A DNA stretch of 64,000 nucleotides from Rhizobium sp. ARZ01 (GTDB taxonomy: Bacteria > Pseudomonadota > Alphaproteobacteria > Rhizobiales > Rhizobiaceae). The notes beneath the pieces are model-generated. The model ran no database searches. It saw only the letters and a program-made list of their open reading frames with translations, and was not told where the DNA came from. Of the stretch, positions 34,633-43,831 are shown piece after piece. Where the stretch lies: positions 1,922,001-1,986,000 of the forward strand of contig NZ_JACVAE010000001.1 in NCBI RefSeq assembly GCF_014851675.1, given 5' to 3'. The position numbers and the translations under genes are program-made. Position 1 is the stretch's first letter; the number at the start of each line of letters is the position of its first letter.

Positions 34633-35533
34633 GGCTCTCGTTGCCACGCTTATCGCCAATCCGTCAAATCCGGTCCTTTCCCCGTCGATCGGCGAACGGG
34701 CGGCGGATGCGGTACACGCCTCCGGCCTCTACTGGCTCGCCGATGGCATTGCCTGCGATATCTCGTTGCGCGACGGCACGGATGCTGCGGCCGCACGGGA
34801 CAAATTGCTTGCCGTTGTCGGCGGCGCGCCGATCGATCTGGTCATCCAGGATGAGGAAACCCGTCGCAAGAAGCTTTTGATCGCCGACATGGATTCCACC
34901 ATGATCGGACAGGAGTGCATCGATGAACTTGCCGCCGAAGTGGGCCTGAAGGAGCAAGTCTCGGAGATCACTGCACGCGCTATGAATGGCGAGATCGCTT
35001 TTGAGCCGGCGCTGCGCGAGCGTGTCGCACTTCTGAAAGGGCTACCGCTGTCGGTCGTCGACGACGTCATCACAAAGCGCATCACCCTCACCCCCGGCGG
35101 CCCGGAACTGATCGCCACGATGAAGGCGAAAGGCCACTATACAGCCCTCGTCTCCGGCGGCTTTACCGTCTTCACCAGCCGTATCGCCGAAACTCTCGGT
35201 TTCCAGGAGAATCGGGCCAATACGCTGCTCGAAGACGGCGGCGTATTGACCGGCAAGGTCGCAGAACCAATCCTCGGCAAGCAGGCCAAAGTCGATGCAC
35301 TCATCGAGATCGCCGAACGCCTTGGAATTGCAACAGACGAAGCGTTGGCGGTCGGCGACGGCGCCAATGATCTTGGGATGCTGCACCTCGCGGGCTCGGG
35401 TGTGGCACTGCACGCCAAGCCGGCAGTGGCGGCAGAAGCAAAAATGCGCATCGATCACGGCGACCTGACGGCACTGCTCTACATACAAGGCTATCGCAAG
35501 TCGGATTTCGTGCTTCTCGGAGCGGCAAAGTGA
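34631..35533 (+). CDS. serB: Phosphoserine phosphatase
   Basis: A 300-residue HAD-superfamily enzyme for the last step of serine synthesis. Motif I is ADMDSTMIGQE (about residue 84) with nucleophile Asp, motif II VSGGFTVF, motif III around KQAKVDALI and motif IV VGDGANDLGML. The N-terminal 75 residues form the extra ACT-like domain common to proteobacterial SerB. ATG 34631 shares bases with the miaA start codon. Its TGA overlaps the GTG of the following acetyltransferase gene. Confidence 0.96.
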   Translation: MALVATLIANPSNPVLSPSIGERAADAVHASGLYWLADGIACDISLRDGTDAAAARDKLLAVVGGAPIDLVIQDEETRRKKLLIADMDSTMIGQECIDELAAEVGLKEQVSEITARAMNGEIAFEPALRERVALLKGLPLSVVDDVITKRITLTPGGPELIATMKAKGHYTALVSGGFTVFTSRIAETLGFQENRANTLLEDGGVLTGKVAEPILGKQAKVDALIEIAERLGIATDEALAVGDGANDLGMLHLAGSGVALHAKPAVAAEAKMRIDHGDLTALLYIQGYRKSDFVLLGAAK

Positions 35534-36114
35534 ACGGCACGATCACCCAGACGGCGCGCCTGACGGCTCGCAACTGGCTCGAAACGGACCGCGACCTTTT
35601 CCACGAGATCAACTCCGACCCGGAGGTCATGGCCTATTTCCCCTTCCGCCGCGACCGGGCGCATTCGGACGAACTGTTCGATCGCAACCGCGGCACGATC
35701 AGCGAGACCGGGTACGGCTTCCTCGCTATCGCCCTGCGAGACGATGACAGGCCGATTGGCTTTTGCGGGCTCGCTAAAACCGACCTGGAACCTTTTCTGC
35801 CTGATGGCACCGTCGAGATCGGCTGGCGTCTTGCCCGTCCCTTCTGGGGCCAGGGTTACGTGACCGAGGCGGCAACCGCCCTGCTGGACCATGGCTTCGA
35901 CAGATGCGGTCTTGGGGAAATCGTTTCGTTCGCCGTCTCCGGCAATGCGCGTTCGACCGCGGTGATGGCCCGCATCGGCATGAGGCCCGACCCTTCACGC
36001 GACTTCGATCATCCGCGTGTACCGGAAAGCCATCCTCACCTCGTTCGCCACGTCCTCTACGGCATCACGGCTGAAGAGCGGCGCGAACAGGCGCAGAAGT
36101 CTGCGGGCTGCTGA
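35530..36114 (+). CDS. GNAT-family N-acetyltransferase
   Basis: A 194-residue GCN5-related acetyltransferase of the RimJ/RimL subgroup. The acetyl-CoA region is ARPFWGQGYVTEAATALLDH (motif A), followed by GNARSTAVMARIGM (motif B). Acceptor unknown; RimJ-like proteins modify protein N-termini or small amines. It begins at GTG 35530, overlapping the serB stop as GTGA, so the two are translationally coupled. Confidence 0.92.
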   Translation: MNGTITQTARLTARNWLETDRDLFHEINSDPEVMAYFPFRRDRAHSDELFDRNRGTISETGYGFLAIALRDDDRPIGFCGLAKTDLEPFLPDGTVEIGWRLARPFWGQGYVTEAATALLDHGFDRCGLGEIVSFAVSGNARSTAVMARIGMRPDPSRDFDHPRVPESHPHLVRHVLYGITAEERREQAQKSAGC

Positions 36115-36125
36115 TTCAAAATGCG

Positions 36126-36153
36126 AAGGCGCTGAATCACAGTCAGCGCCTTT
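36126..36153. terminator. Bidirectional terminator between acetyltransferase and degP genes
   Basis: A perfect 10-bp stem (aaggcgctga / tcagcgcctt) with a 7-base loop; T follows on the plus strand and, because the left arm starts with A, a short T stretch also follows on the minus strand. The flanking genes converge here. Confidence 0.75.
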
Positions 36154-36185
36154 AACTTCAAATCTTTGAAAACAGACGTATAATC

Positions 36186-37724
36186 CTATTCGATCCGGAC
36201 CGTCACGAAGCGCAGGGCGCCGGTCTTGTCGGCAAGCATCAAAAGCGCGTTTCGACGATCCTGCGACTTGAGTGTAGCGATGCGCTTGGTGACATCCTCA
36301 GGCGTTGATACCGCCTCCTGTCCGATCTCGACGATCACATCACCCGGCTGGATGCGCCGCTCGGCTGCCGCAGAATTCGGATCGACGGCGGTAATCGCCA
36401 CGCCCTTCACCGTCTCAACGACGCCGTAGGTCTTGCGCGTTGCCTCGTCCAGTGCGCTCAGTGTCATTCCGAGCACAACAGGAGCGGCCTTTTTCTCAGC
36501 CTGCTGGTCCGGTGCCTTCTCGTCCTTCGGCTCGGTCGTCTCCACGCCGGACTGAGCGATCTTCTCACCGTCTTCGAGACGTCCAAGCGTCACCTTGATA
36601 CTGACCTCCTTGCCGTCGCGGATGACGACCACGTCAACGGCCTTGCCTACCGGGCTCTCGGCCACCACCCGCGGAAGGTCCCGCATCTCATCGACGTTCT
36701 TGCCGTCGAAGCGGATGATCACATCGCCAGTCTTGATGACGCCATTGTCGACCGGGCCACCCTTGATCACGCCGGCAACCAGCGCACCCTTCGCCTCCTT
36801 CATGCCAAGGCTCTCGGCGATGTCATCCGTCACCGGCTGGATGCGAACGCCGAGCCAACCACGGCGCGTCTCCCCGAACTCCTTCAGCTGCAGGATGACA
36901 TTTTCGGCCAGTTCCGTCGGAACCGAGAAGCCGATACCGATCGAACCGCCCGACGGCGAGATGATCGCCGTGTTGATGCCGATGACCTCGCCATACATGT
37001 TGAAGAGCGGCCCGCCGGAGTTGCCTCGGTTGATCGCCGCATCCGTCTGGATGAAGTTGTCGTAAGGGCCGGCATTGATATTGCGGCCGCGCGCGGAAAT
37101 GATGCCGACCGTGACCGAACCGCCGAGACCGAACGGATTGCCGATCGCCATCACCCAGTCGCCGATTCGCATTTTACGGGAATCGCCGAAGGGCACGGCC
37201 ACGAGCGGCGTCGTCGGCTCGACCTTGAGCAGCGCCAGATCGGTCTTGGTATCGACGCCCACCAGCTTCGCCTTCAGCTTTTTGCCGTCGGCGAAATTGA
37301 CCTCGATATCGTCGGCCCCCTCGATCACGTGATTGTTCGTAACGATGAAGCCGGTCGGATCGATGACGAAGCCGGAACCGAGCGAATTGACGGTACGCGG
37401 TCCGCCCTCGCCTTCTTCGCCCTTGAAGAACTCGTCGAAAAAATCCTGGAAGGGGGATCCTTCCGGCACCTGCGGCATCGGGGTCTGGTCCTCTTCCTTC
37501 ACATTCTGCGAGGTGGAGACATTGACCACCGCATCCAGCAACCTTTCTGCCAGATCAGCGACCGACTGCGGTCCCGGTGTCTGTTGCGGCATTTGGGTCA
37601 GGGGCTGGGGCTGGGGCTGGGTTTGTGCTTGTGCGTGAACGAGCCCGGTGCTCGCGACGAGCACCGAAAGCGCCGTCGCCAACGCCCGCGTGCCGAACTG
37701 TCGTGACCTGATGCTCGATGCCAT
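36186..37724 (-). CDS. degP: DegP/HtrA-type periplasmic serine protease
   Basis: A 512-residue Do-family protease and chaperone of the periplasm. A signal peptide ends at about residue 31 (LVHAQAQ), followed by a Gln/Pro-rich linker. Catalytic His132 (TNNHVIEG), Asp162 (TDLALLKV) and Ser236 (GNSGGPL) are present, and two PDZ domains follow (about 290-390 and 420-505). It lies downstream of hflK, hflC and a DUF2065 gene on the same strand, with a 165-base gap that may hold its own promoter. The pairing of HflKC with a Do protease is common in alphaproteobacteria. Confidence 0.96.
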   Translation of the reverse strand: MASSIRSRQFGTRALATALSVLVASTGLVHAQAQTQPQPQPLTQMPQQTPGPQSVADLAERLLDAVVNVSTSQNVKEEDQTPMPQVPEGSPFQDFFDEFFKGEEGEGGPRTVNSLGSGFVIDPTGFIVTNNHVIEGADDIEVNFADGKKLKAKLVGVDTKTDLALLKVEPTTPLVAVPFGDSRKMRIGDWVMAIGNPFGLGGSVTVGIISARGRNINAGPYDNFIQTDAAINRGNSGGPLFNMYGEVIGINTAIISPSGGSIGIGFSVPTELAENVILQLKEFGETRRGWLGVRIQPVTDDIAESLGMKEAKGALVAGVIKGGPVDNGVIKTGDVIIRFDGKNVDEMRDLPRVVAESPVGKAVDVVVIRDGKEVSIKVTLGRLEDGEKIAQSGVETTEPKDEKAPDQQAEKKAAPVVLGMTLSALDEATRKTYGVVETVKGVAITAVDPNSAAAERRIQPGDVIVEIGQEAVSTPEDVTKRIATLKSQDRRNALLMLADKTGALRFVTVRIE

Positions 37725-37889
37725 CTGCGCTGTCCTCTTGGTTTCTTATAGTCCATCTTCGCCATGGATGCGGCGGAATTGGGGATACCGGGGGCCCGAT
37801 TGCCCATCGCCGTCAGTGATTGCGACTGTTGCCTCTTCACTTGGTGACCTGCAAGGCCTGAAGGCGACCGAAGCGTCTGCTTTGGACTG

Positions 37890-38075
37890 CTATCCCCGGA
37901 TCATCCAGACCAGGGCGACGCCAATAGCAACCGAAAGGAGACCGAAGAACCGGAGTTGGCCATCAGGAATGCTTGGGAGCAGCGCCGCCATTCGCTTCAA
38001 AGACGAAGGGGCCAGTGCGTACACCAGCCCCTCGATCACGAGAAAGAAAGCAATTCCCGTTAGAAAATCCGCCAT
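37890..38075 (-). CDS. DUF2065-family small membrane protein
   Basis: A 61-residue protein with two membrane helices (about 3-21 and 42-59) around a short basic loop (SLKRMAALLPSIPDGQLRF). DUF2065 (YjeT-like) genes are typically found directly after hflC, as here, separated from hflC by only ten bases. Function unknown; a role with HflKC is inferred from position. Confidence 0.85.
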   Translation of the reverse strand: MADFLTGIAFFLVIEGLVYALAPSSLKRMAALLPSIPDGQLRFFGLLSVAIGVALVWMIRG

Positions 38076-38085
38076 TCAAGCGAAC

Positions 38086-39000
38086 TCAGTTTGCTGCCGG
38101 AGCAGTGCTGCCGGCGGCGGCCTTACCCGTCATATCGCCGAAGTAGCGGAAGAACTCCGTATCCGGATTGAGCACGAGCGTTGTATCGGTGGAACCAAGG
38201 CTCTGGCGATAGGCCTCCATCGAACGGTAGAAGGCAAAGAAATCCGGATCCTTCGAGAAAGCCTCACCAAAGACTCGGTTGCGTTCGGCGTCACCCTGAC
38301 CACGGATGATTTCCGATTCGCGGCGCGCCTCGGCAAGGATCTCGACAACCTGCCGGTCGGCAATTGCCCTGCGGCGTTGCCCCTGCTCGTTGCCGCGGGC
38401 ACGGATCAGTTCCGCCTCGGCCAGTCGTTCTGCCTTCATGCGTTCGAACGTCTGCTGTGAGACTTCCTGAGTCAGGTCCGTGCGACGAATGCGGACGTCG
38501 GTGATCGTCAGCCCGAGGTTTTCGGCATCGGGGGTCAGTTCGTTTCGCACTTCACGCATCATCGAGGCACGCTCGTCCGAGAGGGCTGCCTCAAAGCCAC
38601 GCAGACCGTAGACGCGGCGCAGTGCCGAATCCAGACGGGTGCGAAGCCGCGCCTCGGCGGCGTCCCGGTCGGCCGACACCGCTTCGCGGAAGCGGCGCGC
38701 GTCGCTGATGTGGTAGACCACGAACGCATCGACCTCATAGAACTTACCGCCCGAAACCTGGACACGGATGTTGTCGAGGTCGAAGCGCAGCGCCTGGTCG
38801 GACACGTACTGCACACGGTCGGCATCCATGAACGCGAAGGGCAACTTGAAATAGATGCCGGGCTCAGTCTTCACGGACTGGATCTCACCGAACCGAACGA
38901 CGATCGCCTGCTGGCGCGCGTTGACGACGAAGACCGACGAATAGGCGAGGAACAGGAGGACGGCGAGGCCGACGAGGATCGCTGGCAAACGGTTACCCAT
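38086..39000 (-). CDS. hflC: HflC, regulator of membrane protease FtsH
   Basis: A 304-residue SPFH/band-7 protein anchored by one N-terminal helix (about 7-26) with the rest in the periplasm. Motifs ARQQAIVVRFGE and PGIYFKLPF start the SPFH domain; the long helical segment (QQTFERMKAERLAEAELIRARG) assembles with HflK. HflKC complexes enclose and restrain FtsH. Its ATG overlaps the hflK stop by one base (TAATG). Confidence 0.96.
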   Translation of the reverse strand: MGNRLPAILVGLAVLLFLAYSSVFVVNARQQAIVVRFGEIQSVKTEPGIYFKLPFAFMDADRVQYVSDQALRFDLDNIRVQVSGGKFYEVDAFVVYHISDARRFREAVSADRDAAEARLRTRLDSALRRVYGLRGFEAALSDERASMMREVRNELTPDAENLGLTITDVRIRRTDLTQEVSQQTFERMKAERLAEAELIRARGNEQGQRRRAIADRQVVEILAEARRESEIIRGQGDAERNRVFGEAFSKDPDFFAFYRSMEAYRQSLGSTDTTLVLNPDTEFFRYFGDMTGKAAAGSTAPAAN

Positions 39001-40100
39001 TATTGCGCTCCTCCAGCCTGCTGCTGCGTCGTCTTGCCGAGTTCGTTGAGCGGCAGGAAGGGAACAACGCCCTGTCCGCCCTGCTTTTCATCGATGACGA
39101 CTGTCTTGGAGCCCTTCAGGACACCCTCCATGGTTTCCAGGAACATGCGCTTGCGGGTAACGTCCGGCGCCTGCTTGTATTGTTCATAGATCGAAACGAA
39201 GCGCTGCGCCTCGCCTTCAGCCTCATTGACGACGCGGTTCTTGTAGGCCGCAGCCTCTTCGCCGATCTGCGCAGCCTGACCGCGGGCGAGACCGAGCTTC
39301 TGGTTCGCATACTGGTTGGCTTCCTCGACGAAGCGGTCCTCGTCCTGTTCGGCGCGTTGAACCTCGTCGAACGCATCCGCCACTTCGCGCGGCGGCGCGG
39401 CATCCTCGATCGCAATCGTGTTGACCGCGATGCCGGCGCCGTAGGAATCCATGGTCGACTGGATCGTTGTCTTTACAGCCTCGGCGATCGCCTGACGATT
39501 GTCTCGGAAGATGTCCTGTGCCGGCCGGCGGCCGACGACTTCGCGCATCGCGCTTTCGGCGACCTGCTGCAGCGTCGCGGACGGATTTTCGAGATTGAAG
39601 AGATAGGCGCGCGGATCGGTGACCGAATAGAGCACCGAGAATTGAACATTGACGATGTTCTGGTCGCCCGACAGCATCAAGCCGCTGTCGTCGGCGTTCA
39701 CCGAAGCACCTTTGCGCCCTATGTTCTGCTGTTGCTCGGTGATCGTGACCAGTTCCACTGTTTCAAGCGGCCAGAAATGGAAGTGCAGGCCCGGCATGGA
39801 AACCTCTTCCTTGGGCTCGCCGAAGCGCAGTTCGACACCACGCTCGTCCGGCTGCACCGTGTAGATCGAGTTCATCAGCCAGAAAACGCCTATGAGCAGC
39901 GCCGCGATGACGAGGATGCCGCCGTTGAAGCCACCCGGAACCACGTTCTTCAGCTGGTCCTGCCCGCGTCGAATGATCTCCTCGAGATCCGGCGGGCCGC
40001 CGCTACCGCGGGGTCGGTTCGGTCCCTGCCCCCATGGTCCCTGATTGTTGCCGCCGCCGCCCCAAGGGCCGCCGCCGCCGTTCTGATTGCTCCAGGGCAT
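39000..40100 (-). CDS. hflK: HflK, regulator of membrane protease FtsH
   Basis: A 366-residue SPFH protein. The cytoplasmic N-terminus (residues 1-50) is Gly/Asn/Pro-rich and disordered, a membrane helix lies at about 60-80 (GGILVIAALLIGVFWLM), and the SPFH domain follows (QPDERGVELRFGEP). ATG 40100 with AGAGG upstream is preferred over the adjacent TTG. It is the first gene of the hflK-hflC-DUF2065-degP run. Confidence 0.96.
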   Translation of the reverse strand: MPWSNQNGGGGPWGGGGNNQGPWGQGPNRPRGSGGPPDLEEIIRRGQDQLKNVVPGGFNGGILVIAALLIGVFWLMNSIYTVQPDERGVELRFGEPKEEVSMPGLHFHFWPLETVELVTITEQQQNIGRKGASVNADDSGLMLSGDQNIVNVQFSVLYSVTDPRAYLFNLENPSATLQQVAESAMREVVGRRPAQDIFRDNRQAIAEAVKTTIQSTMDSYGAGIAVNTIAIEDAAPPREVADAFDEVQRAEQDEDRFVEEANQYANQKLGLARGQAAQIGEEAAAYKNRVVNEAEGEAQRFVSIYEQYKQAPDVTRKRMFLETMEGVLKGSKTVVIDEKQGGQGVVPFLPLNELGKTTQQQAGGAQ

Positions 40101-40272
40101 CAATACCTCTTTCTCTGGTCACTCCCGGTGCCATATGCGCGCGCGAAGTTCCGCAGCGTCACATGGTGTGACCCCCGTTATATGTATCCCCCATGTCGCT
40201 TTCAACGGAGGCGGCCCAAACTTCCGGCATAATGGGGCAAAATAGTTCGTGAACAGGCCCTTAGGCCCGCTT

Positions 40273-40794
40273 TTAGATCCCGGATCGACGCCTGTAGGTC
40301 ACGAAGCGCATTGCATGACTGTCCTTTTCGCCCTGCGGAATTTCCTCCTCATGGGCGACCTCGAAAACGACCGGCTCGATTGTCGGAAACCGCGTGTCGC
40401 CCTCAACCTCCGCCTGCACTTGCGTCACATGTACGAGATCCGCGATCGCTATCGTCTGGCGATAGATATCGCCGCCGCCGATGATGCAGATTTCATCAAC
40501 GCCAAGTACTTGCGCCTCACGGCGCGCGTAGACCAACGCCTCATCGAGGGATCGCGCCACGATCACCCCTTCCGGTCGAAAGGCGGTGTCGCGGGTGACG
40601 ACGATGTTCGGCCGCCCCGGCAATGGCTTGCCGATCGACTGATAGGTCCTGCGCCCCATCACCACCGGCTTTCCGACAGTCAATTGCTTGAAGCGCTTCA
40701 AGTCCGACGGCAGTCGCCACGGCAGGTCGCCATCGCGGCCGATGACGCCGTTCAGCGCAGCGGCCACCACCAGAACGATTTTCGGTTCATGCAT
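40273..40794 (-). CDS. folA: Dihydrofolate reductase
   Basis: A 173-residue NADPH enzyme regenerating tetrahydrofolate. Signature elements are VAAALNGVIGRDGDLPWRLPSD in part (substrate loop with catalytic Asp), VVMGRRTYQSIGKPLPGR and CIIGGGDIYRQ. Downstream of thyA and a GST gene on the same strand, it restores the folate oxidised by thymidylate synthase. ATG 40794 directly follows the GST stop, with no spacing. Confidence 0.97.
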   Translation of the reverse strand: MHEPKIVLVVAAALNGVIGRDGDLPWRLPSDLKRFKQLTVGKPVVMGRRTYQSIGKPLPGRPNIVVTRDTAFRPEGVIVARSLDEALVYARREAQVLGVDEICIIGGGDIYRQTIAIADLVHVTQVQAEVEGDTRFPTIEPVVFEVAHEEEIPQGEKDSHAMRFVTYRRRSGI

Positions 40795-41391
40795 TCAATT
40801 TCCTTCCGTTCCGTCCTTCGCCTGCGCCCTCGCAAGCGCGGGGCGGGCAGCCATGCGCGCCACATAGGCATCGATTGCGGCACTGTCGGGCAATAGCGAG
40901 CGCCTCCACATCAGCGAACTTGACAGGATGACATCCACCGAAGAGGGGCGATCATCCACAAGATAAGGCTGCTTCTCCAGGGTGGCGACCACATGATCGC
41001 ACATCGCTTTGTACAGGCGAGCCGCCTCCGCGTTGTCAGCGGTCCAGCCGTTCATGTGCGTGATTGCCGTGGGCTCAACGACACCGCCGTAATAGGCAAG
41101 CCAGGACAGGTAAGGCCCGCGCGCGCGCGTTCCCAGGTCCCGCCCCAATTCGCAGCCGGGGAAAAGGTCGGTCAGATAGAGTGCAATGGCGACCGATTCA
41201 GTAATCACCGTTCCATCGTGGACTAGTGCAGGCACCTGGCCATGCGGATGCGGATTGTTAGGATCGGGCGCACCCGACCCGTCTTGCCGTCGAATGGAAA
41301 CACGGCGGATGTCATAATCCGCTCCAAGCTCCTCCAGCAACCAGAGCATACGAAACGAACGCGACAGTGGCGCATGAACGAGCGTCAGCAT
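40795..41391 (-). CDS. Glutathione S-transferase-family protein
   Basis: A 198-residue GST. The N-terminal thioredoxin-fold domain has SRSFRMLWLLEELG and the glutathione-binding GQVPALVHDGTVITESVAI; the C-terminal domain is helical. The usual catalytic Ser/Tyr would be in the HAPLSRSFR region. Function is likely detoxification, substrate unknown. It separates thyA from folA in a three-gene run; AGGAGG lies five bases before ATG 41391. Confidence 0.92.
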   Translation of the reverse strand: MLTLVHAPLSRSFRMLWLLEELGADYDIRRVSIRRQDGSGAPDPNNPHPHGQVPALVHDGTVITESVAIALYLTDLFPGCELGRDLGTRARGPYLSWLAYYGGVVEPTAITHMNGWTADNAEAARLYKAMCDHVVATLEKQPYLVDDRPSSVDVILSSSLMWRRSLLPDSAAIDAYVARMAARPALARAQAKDGTEGN

Positions 41392-41420
41392 GACTTCCTC
41401 CTGTGCCGGCCGGTCGCCCG

Positions 41421-42215
41421 CTAGACGGCGATCGGCGCCTTGATGCCTGAGTCGGCTTCATAGCCGACCAGCTCGAAATCCTCATACTGGAATGAGAAGA
41501 GGTCCTTCACGGCCGGATTCAGCTTCATGAAGGGCAAAGGCTTCGGCTTGCGCCCCAGTTGCAGCGCCACCTGGTCGAAATGGTTGTGGTAGATGTGCGC
41601 ATCCCCAAGCGTATGCACGAAATCGCCTAGCTTCAGATCCGTCGTTTGCGCCACCATCATCGTCAACAGCGCGTAGGAAGCGATGTTGAAAGGTACGCCG
41701 AGGAAGATGTCGGCCGAACGCTGATAAAGCTGGCAGGAAAGCTTGCCATCGCTGATATAGAACTGGAAAAGGCAGTGGCAAGGTGGCAGCGCCATCTCGT
41801 CCACCAGCGACGGGTTCCAGGCCGAGACGATATGGCGGCGCGAATGCGGGTTCTTGCGTATACTCTCCGCTACAGCGGCGATCTGGTCGAGATGGCGGCC
41901 GTCATGGGTTGGCCAGGAGCGCCATTGGTAGCCGTAGACCGGCCCCAGATCCCCCTTCTCGTCCGCCCACTCGTCCCAGATAGTGACACCGTTCTCGCGC
42001 AGATAGGCAATGTTCGTGTCGCCCTTCAGGAACCAGAGCAGTTCGTGGATGATCGAGCGCAGGTGCAGCTTCTTCGTCGTCAGAACCGGAAAGCCTTCCG
42101 ACAGGTCGAAGCGCATCTGGTGTCCGAAAACGGAACGCGTACCGGTACCGGTGCGATCAGAACGATCGGTCCCGTTTTCCATGACGTGGGTGAGAAGATC
42201 GAGATATTGCTTCAT
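41421..42215 (-). CDS. thyA: Thymidylate synthase
   Basis: A 264-residue enzyme, the same length as the E. coli protein, making dTMP from dUMP with methylenetetrahydrofolate. The catalytic Cys is in [10 protein letters not shown], with [12 protein letters not shown], the SWPTHDG region and the [10 protein letters not shown] folate/nucleotide contacts. It starts the thyA-GST-folA group, so dTMP production and folate recycling are co-transcribed. Confidence 0.97.
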   Translation of the reverse strand: MKQYLDLLTHVMENGTDRSDRTGTGTRSVFGHQMRFDLSEGFPVLTTKKLHLRSIIHELLWFLKGDTNIAYLRENGVTIWDEWADEKGDLGPVYGYQWRSWPTHDGRHLDQIAAVAESIRKNPHSRRHIVSAWNPSLVDEMALPPCHCLFQFYISDGKLSCQLYQRSADIFLGVPFNIASYALLTMMVAQTTDLKLGDFVHTLGDAHIYHNHFDQVALQLGRKPKPLPFMKLNPAVKDLFSFQYEDFELVGYEADSGIKAPIAV

Positions 42216-42312
42216 GGGATCGGCCGCCGGTTCAAGTTCACCCCTAATCTAGGACGAAGACGACGGCCGACCAATGGCACCCGGGATCTTATCCCGGCTT
42301 TACTGCCACACG

Positions 42313-42624
42313 TCAGGCGAGCGCGTCGAGCTTGCCCAGTTCCTTGGCCGTCAGATAGTAGAAGGTCACACGCGACTTCGAGCGGTCGTCCGCCATGGCC
42401 GCGCAGACCTTTTCAACCGCCTTGTCCGCGGCATCGCCCGTAATACCGAGTTTCTTGGCGCACCACTTTTCCTTGACGCGCTCCAGCTCCTCGGGGTCGG
42501 AGCAGGAGACGAGCGAGGAGTCGCGGTTGCGCAATGCGATCCCCAGATGGCTCACGATTTTCTTCACCACGGCTTCGTCGGCTCCGCTGTCGTACTTGCG
42601 GACGTCTGCGAGATAATCGGTCAT
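42313..42624 (-). CDS. DUF2853-family protein
   Basis: A 103-residue soluble helical protein with the DUF2853 pattern (YLADVRKYDSGADEAVVKKIV at the start and YYLTAKELGKL at the end). Contains two Cys (SLVSCSD and EKWCAKK). Function unknown. ATG 42624 has AGGAGA four bases upstream. It sits between thyA and the tmRNA gene on the strand opposite to tmRNA. Confidence 0.88.
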   Translation of the reverse strand: MTDYLADVRKYDSGADEAVVKKIVSHLGIALRNRDSSLVSCSDPEELERVKEKWCAKKLGITGDAADKAVEKVCAAMADDRSKSRVTFYYLTAKELGKLDALA

Positions 42625-42693
42625 GCTGTCTCCTCTATCGATTTGCCGGTAAGGACCGGTACGGCATCTTGAGCCAACGGCGGCAGTCTTTCA

Positions 42694-42736
42694 CGCAAAG
42701 ATGGCAAGTCAAGCGTAAATGAACGCGATCTTTGCG
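42694..42736. repeat. Inverted repeat upstream of the tmRNA gene
   Basis: A 9-base arm cgcaaagat (42694-42702) is repeated inverted as atctttgcg (42728-42736), 25 bases apart, in the gap between the DUF2853 gene and ssrA. It could be a regulatory or processing element; nothing else supports that. Confidence 0.3.
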
Positions 42737-42782
42737 TTCTCGCGCAGAACGCTTGGAGAATTGACACAGGGACCTTTTCTTA

Positions 42783-43130
42783 GCCGCCCGAACCTCCTAT
42801 ATGTCAGGTGCTGCCTCGCGCAGCTATGGCAATAAACGGGCGGTGTAATAAACCCATTGGACCCGGGGGCGGTACCCGGCGCCTCCACCAAAAACCGATC
42901 AGATCGATCGGCTTTTGATGGGGGCGAAATAGGATCGACAAGGGCGTAAAGATCGACTTTTTGCTCGGCATGATACCGCCGTTATCGGGTCAAAAATGTA
43001 GTTGCAAACGACAACTATGCTGAAGCACGTCTCGCTGCTTAATCGCGGTGCGACACTTCAAATCAAGCCCTTGCGGGTAGCACCGTAAGGCGGGGTCCGA
43101 AGGCACCTGGCAACAGAAGCCTTCACCTTC
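42783..43130 (+). ncRNA. ssrA: Transfer-messenger RNA, permuted two-piece type
   Basis: tmRNA rescues stalled ribosomes and tags the broken protein. The gene is circularly permuted, as in alphaproteobacteria: the acceptor piece comes first, ending in a T arm and CGCCTCC plus CCA at 42888-42890. A spacer with an internal hairpin follows, then the coding piece begins with GGGGGCG at 42920-42926, which pairs with the CGCCTCC end. The tag frame at 43004-43042 reads ANDNYAEARLAA and stop. Both outer ends are approximate. The spacer must be cut out to give two RNAs. The gene is followed by sspB. Confidence 0.95.
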
Positions 43131-43297
43131 TCCCCACTTCCGAAATGGTTTATAGCTTTCGCTTGAAAATGACTCGCGACAGCCCGGCGAGGCTCGATCC
43201 GTTAGGACAACTAACTGAAAGAGCGGATCGCCGTTTGACGCCGTGAACAGTTTTCGGCAAAAGGCGAGAAAAGACACACGTAGAAAGACAGGCTCTG

Positions 43298-43816
43298 ATG
43301 TCGCAAGACCACATTCGCTACGATATACTGGCTCAGGACGCTCTACGTAGCGTCATCCGCAAAGTTTTGAGCGAAGTGGCGGCGACCGGCCACCTGCCCG
43401 GCGACCATCATTTCTTCATCACCTTTTTGACGGGTGCCCCCGGCGTGCGCATCTCGCAGCACCTGAAGGCCAAATATCCAGAGCAGATGACCATCGTCGT
43501 CCAGCACCAGTTCTGGGAACTCAAGGTCAGCGAAAGCCAGTTCGAAATTGGGCTTTCCTTCTCCGACACGCCCGAAAAGCTTGTCATCCCCTTCAACGCC
43601 ATCCGCGGCTTCTACGATCCCTCTGTCAGCTTCGAACTGGAGTTCGACGTTGCCTCCGGTGAAGAGGAAGAGAGCCCATCGGCCGAAATCACTGCCTACC
43701 CGGTCGAAAAGGCCGAGGAAGCCGTCGATGATACGCCTAAGACGGGCGGCGACGACGACGGTAAGAAGCCGGGCGGCTCCGTTGTCTCGCTCGATTCCTT
43801 CCGCAAGAAAAACTGA
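43298..43816 (+). CDS. sspB: SspB, ClpXP adaptor (alphaproteobacterial type)
   Basis: A 172-residue adaptor that binds the tmRNA tag and delivers tagged proteins to ClpXP. Residues 1-115 form the SspB core (GDHHFFITFLTGAPGVRIS, then MTIVVQHQFWELKV, and IPFNAIRGFYDPSV). A long acidic, disordered linker (about 118-155) leads to a basic C-terminal tail (SVVSLDSFRKKN) that should contact ClpX. It lies directly downstream of ssrA, putting tag and reader side by side. A DUF4169 gene follows after 15 bases. Confidence 0.95.
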   Translation: MSQDHIRYDILAQDALRSVIRKVLSEVAATGHLPGDHHFFITFLTGAPGVRISQHLKAKYPEQMTIVVQHQFWELKVSESQFEIGLSFSDTPEKLVIPFNAIRGFYDPSVSFELEFDVASGEEEESPSAEITAYPVEKAEEAVDDTPKTGGDDDGKKPGGSVVSLDSFRKKN

Positions 43817-43831
43817 TCAGACGGAGGCGGC

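Noticed and set aside
42281..42300. Hairpin ccgggat-ctt-atcccgg after the DUF2853 gene
   Set aside because: Short stem without a T-run on the minus strand; not strong enough to list as a terminator.
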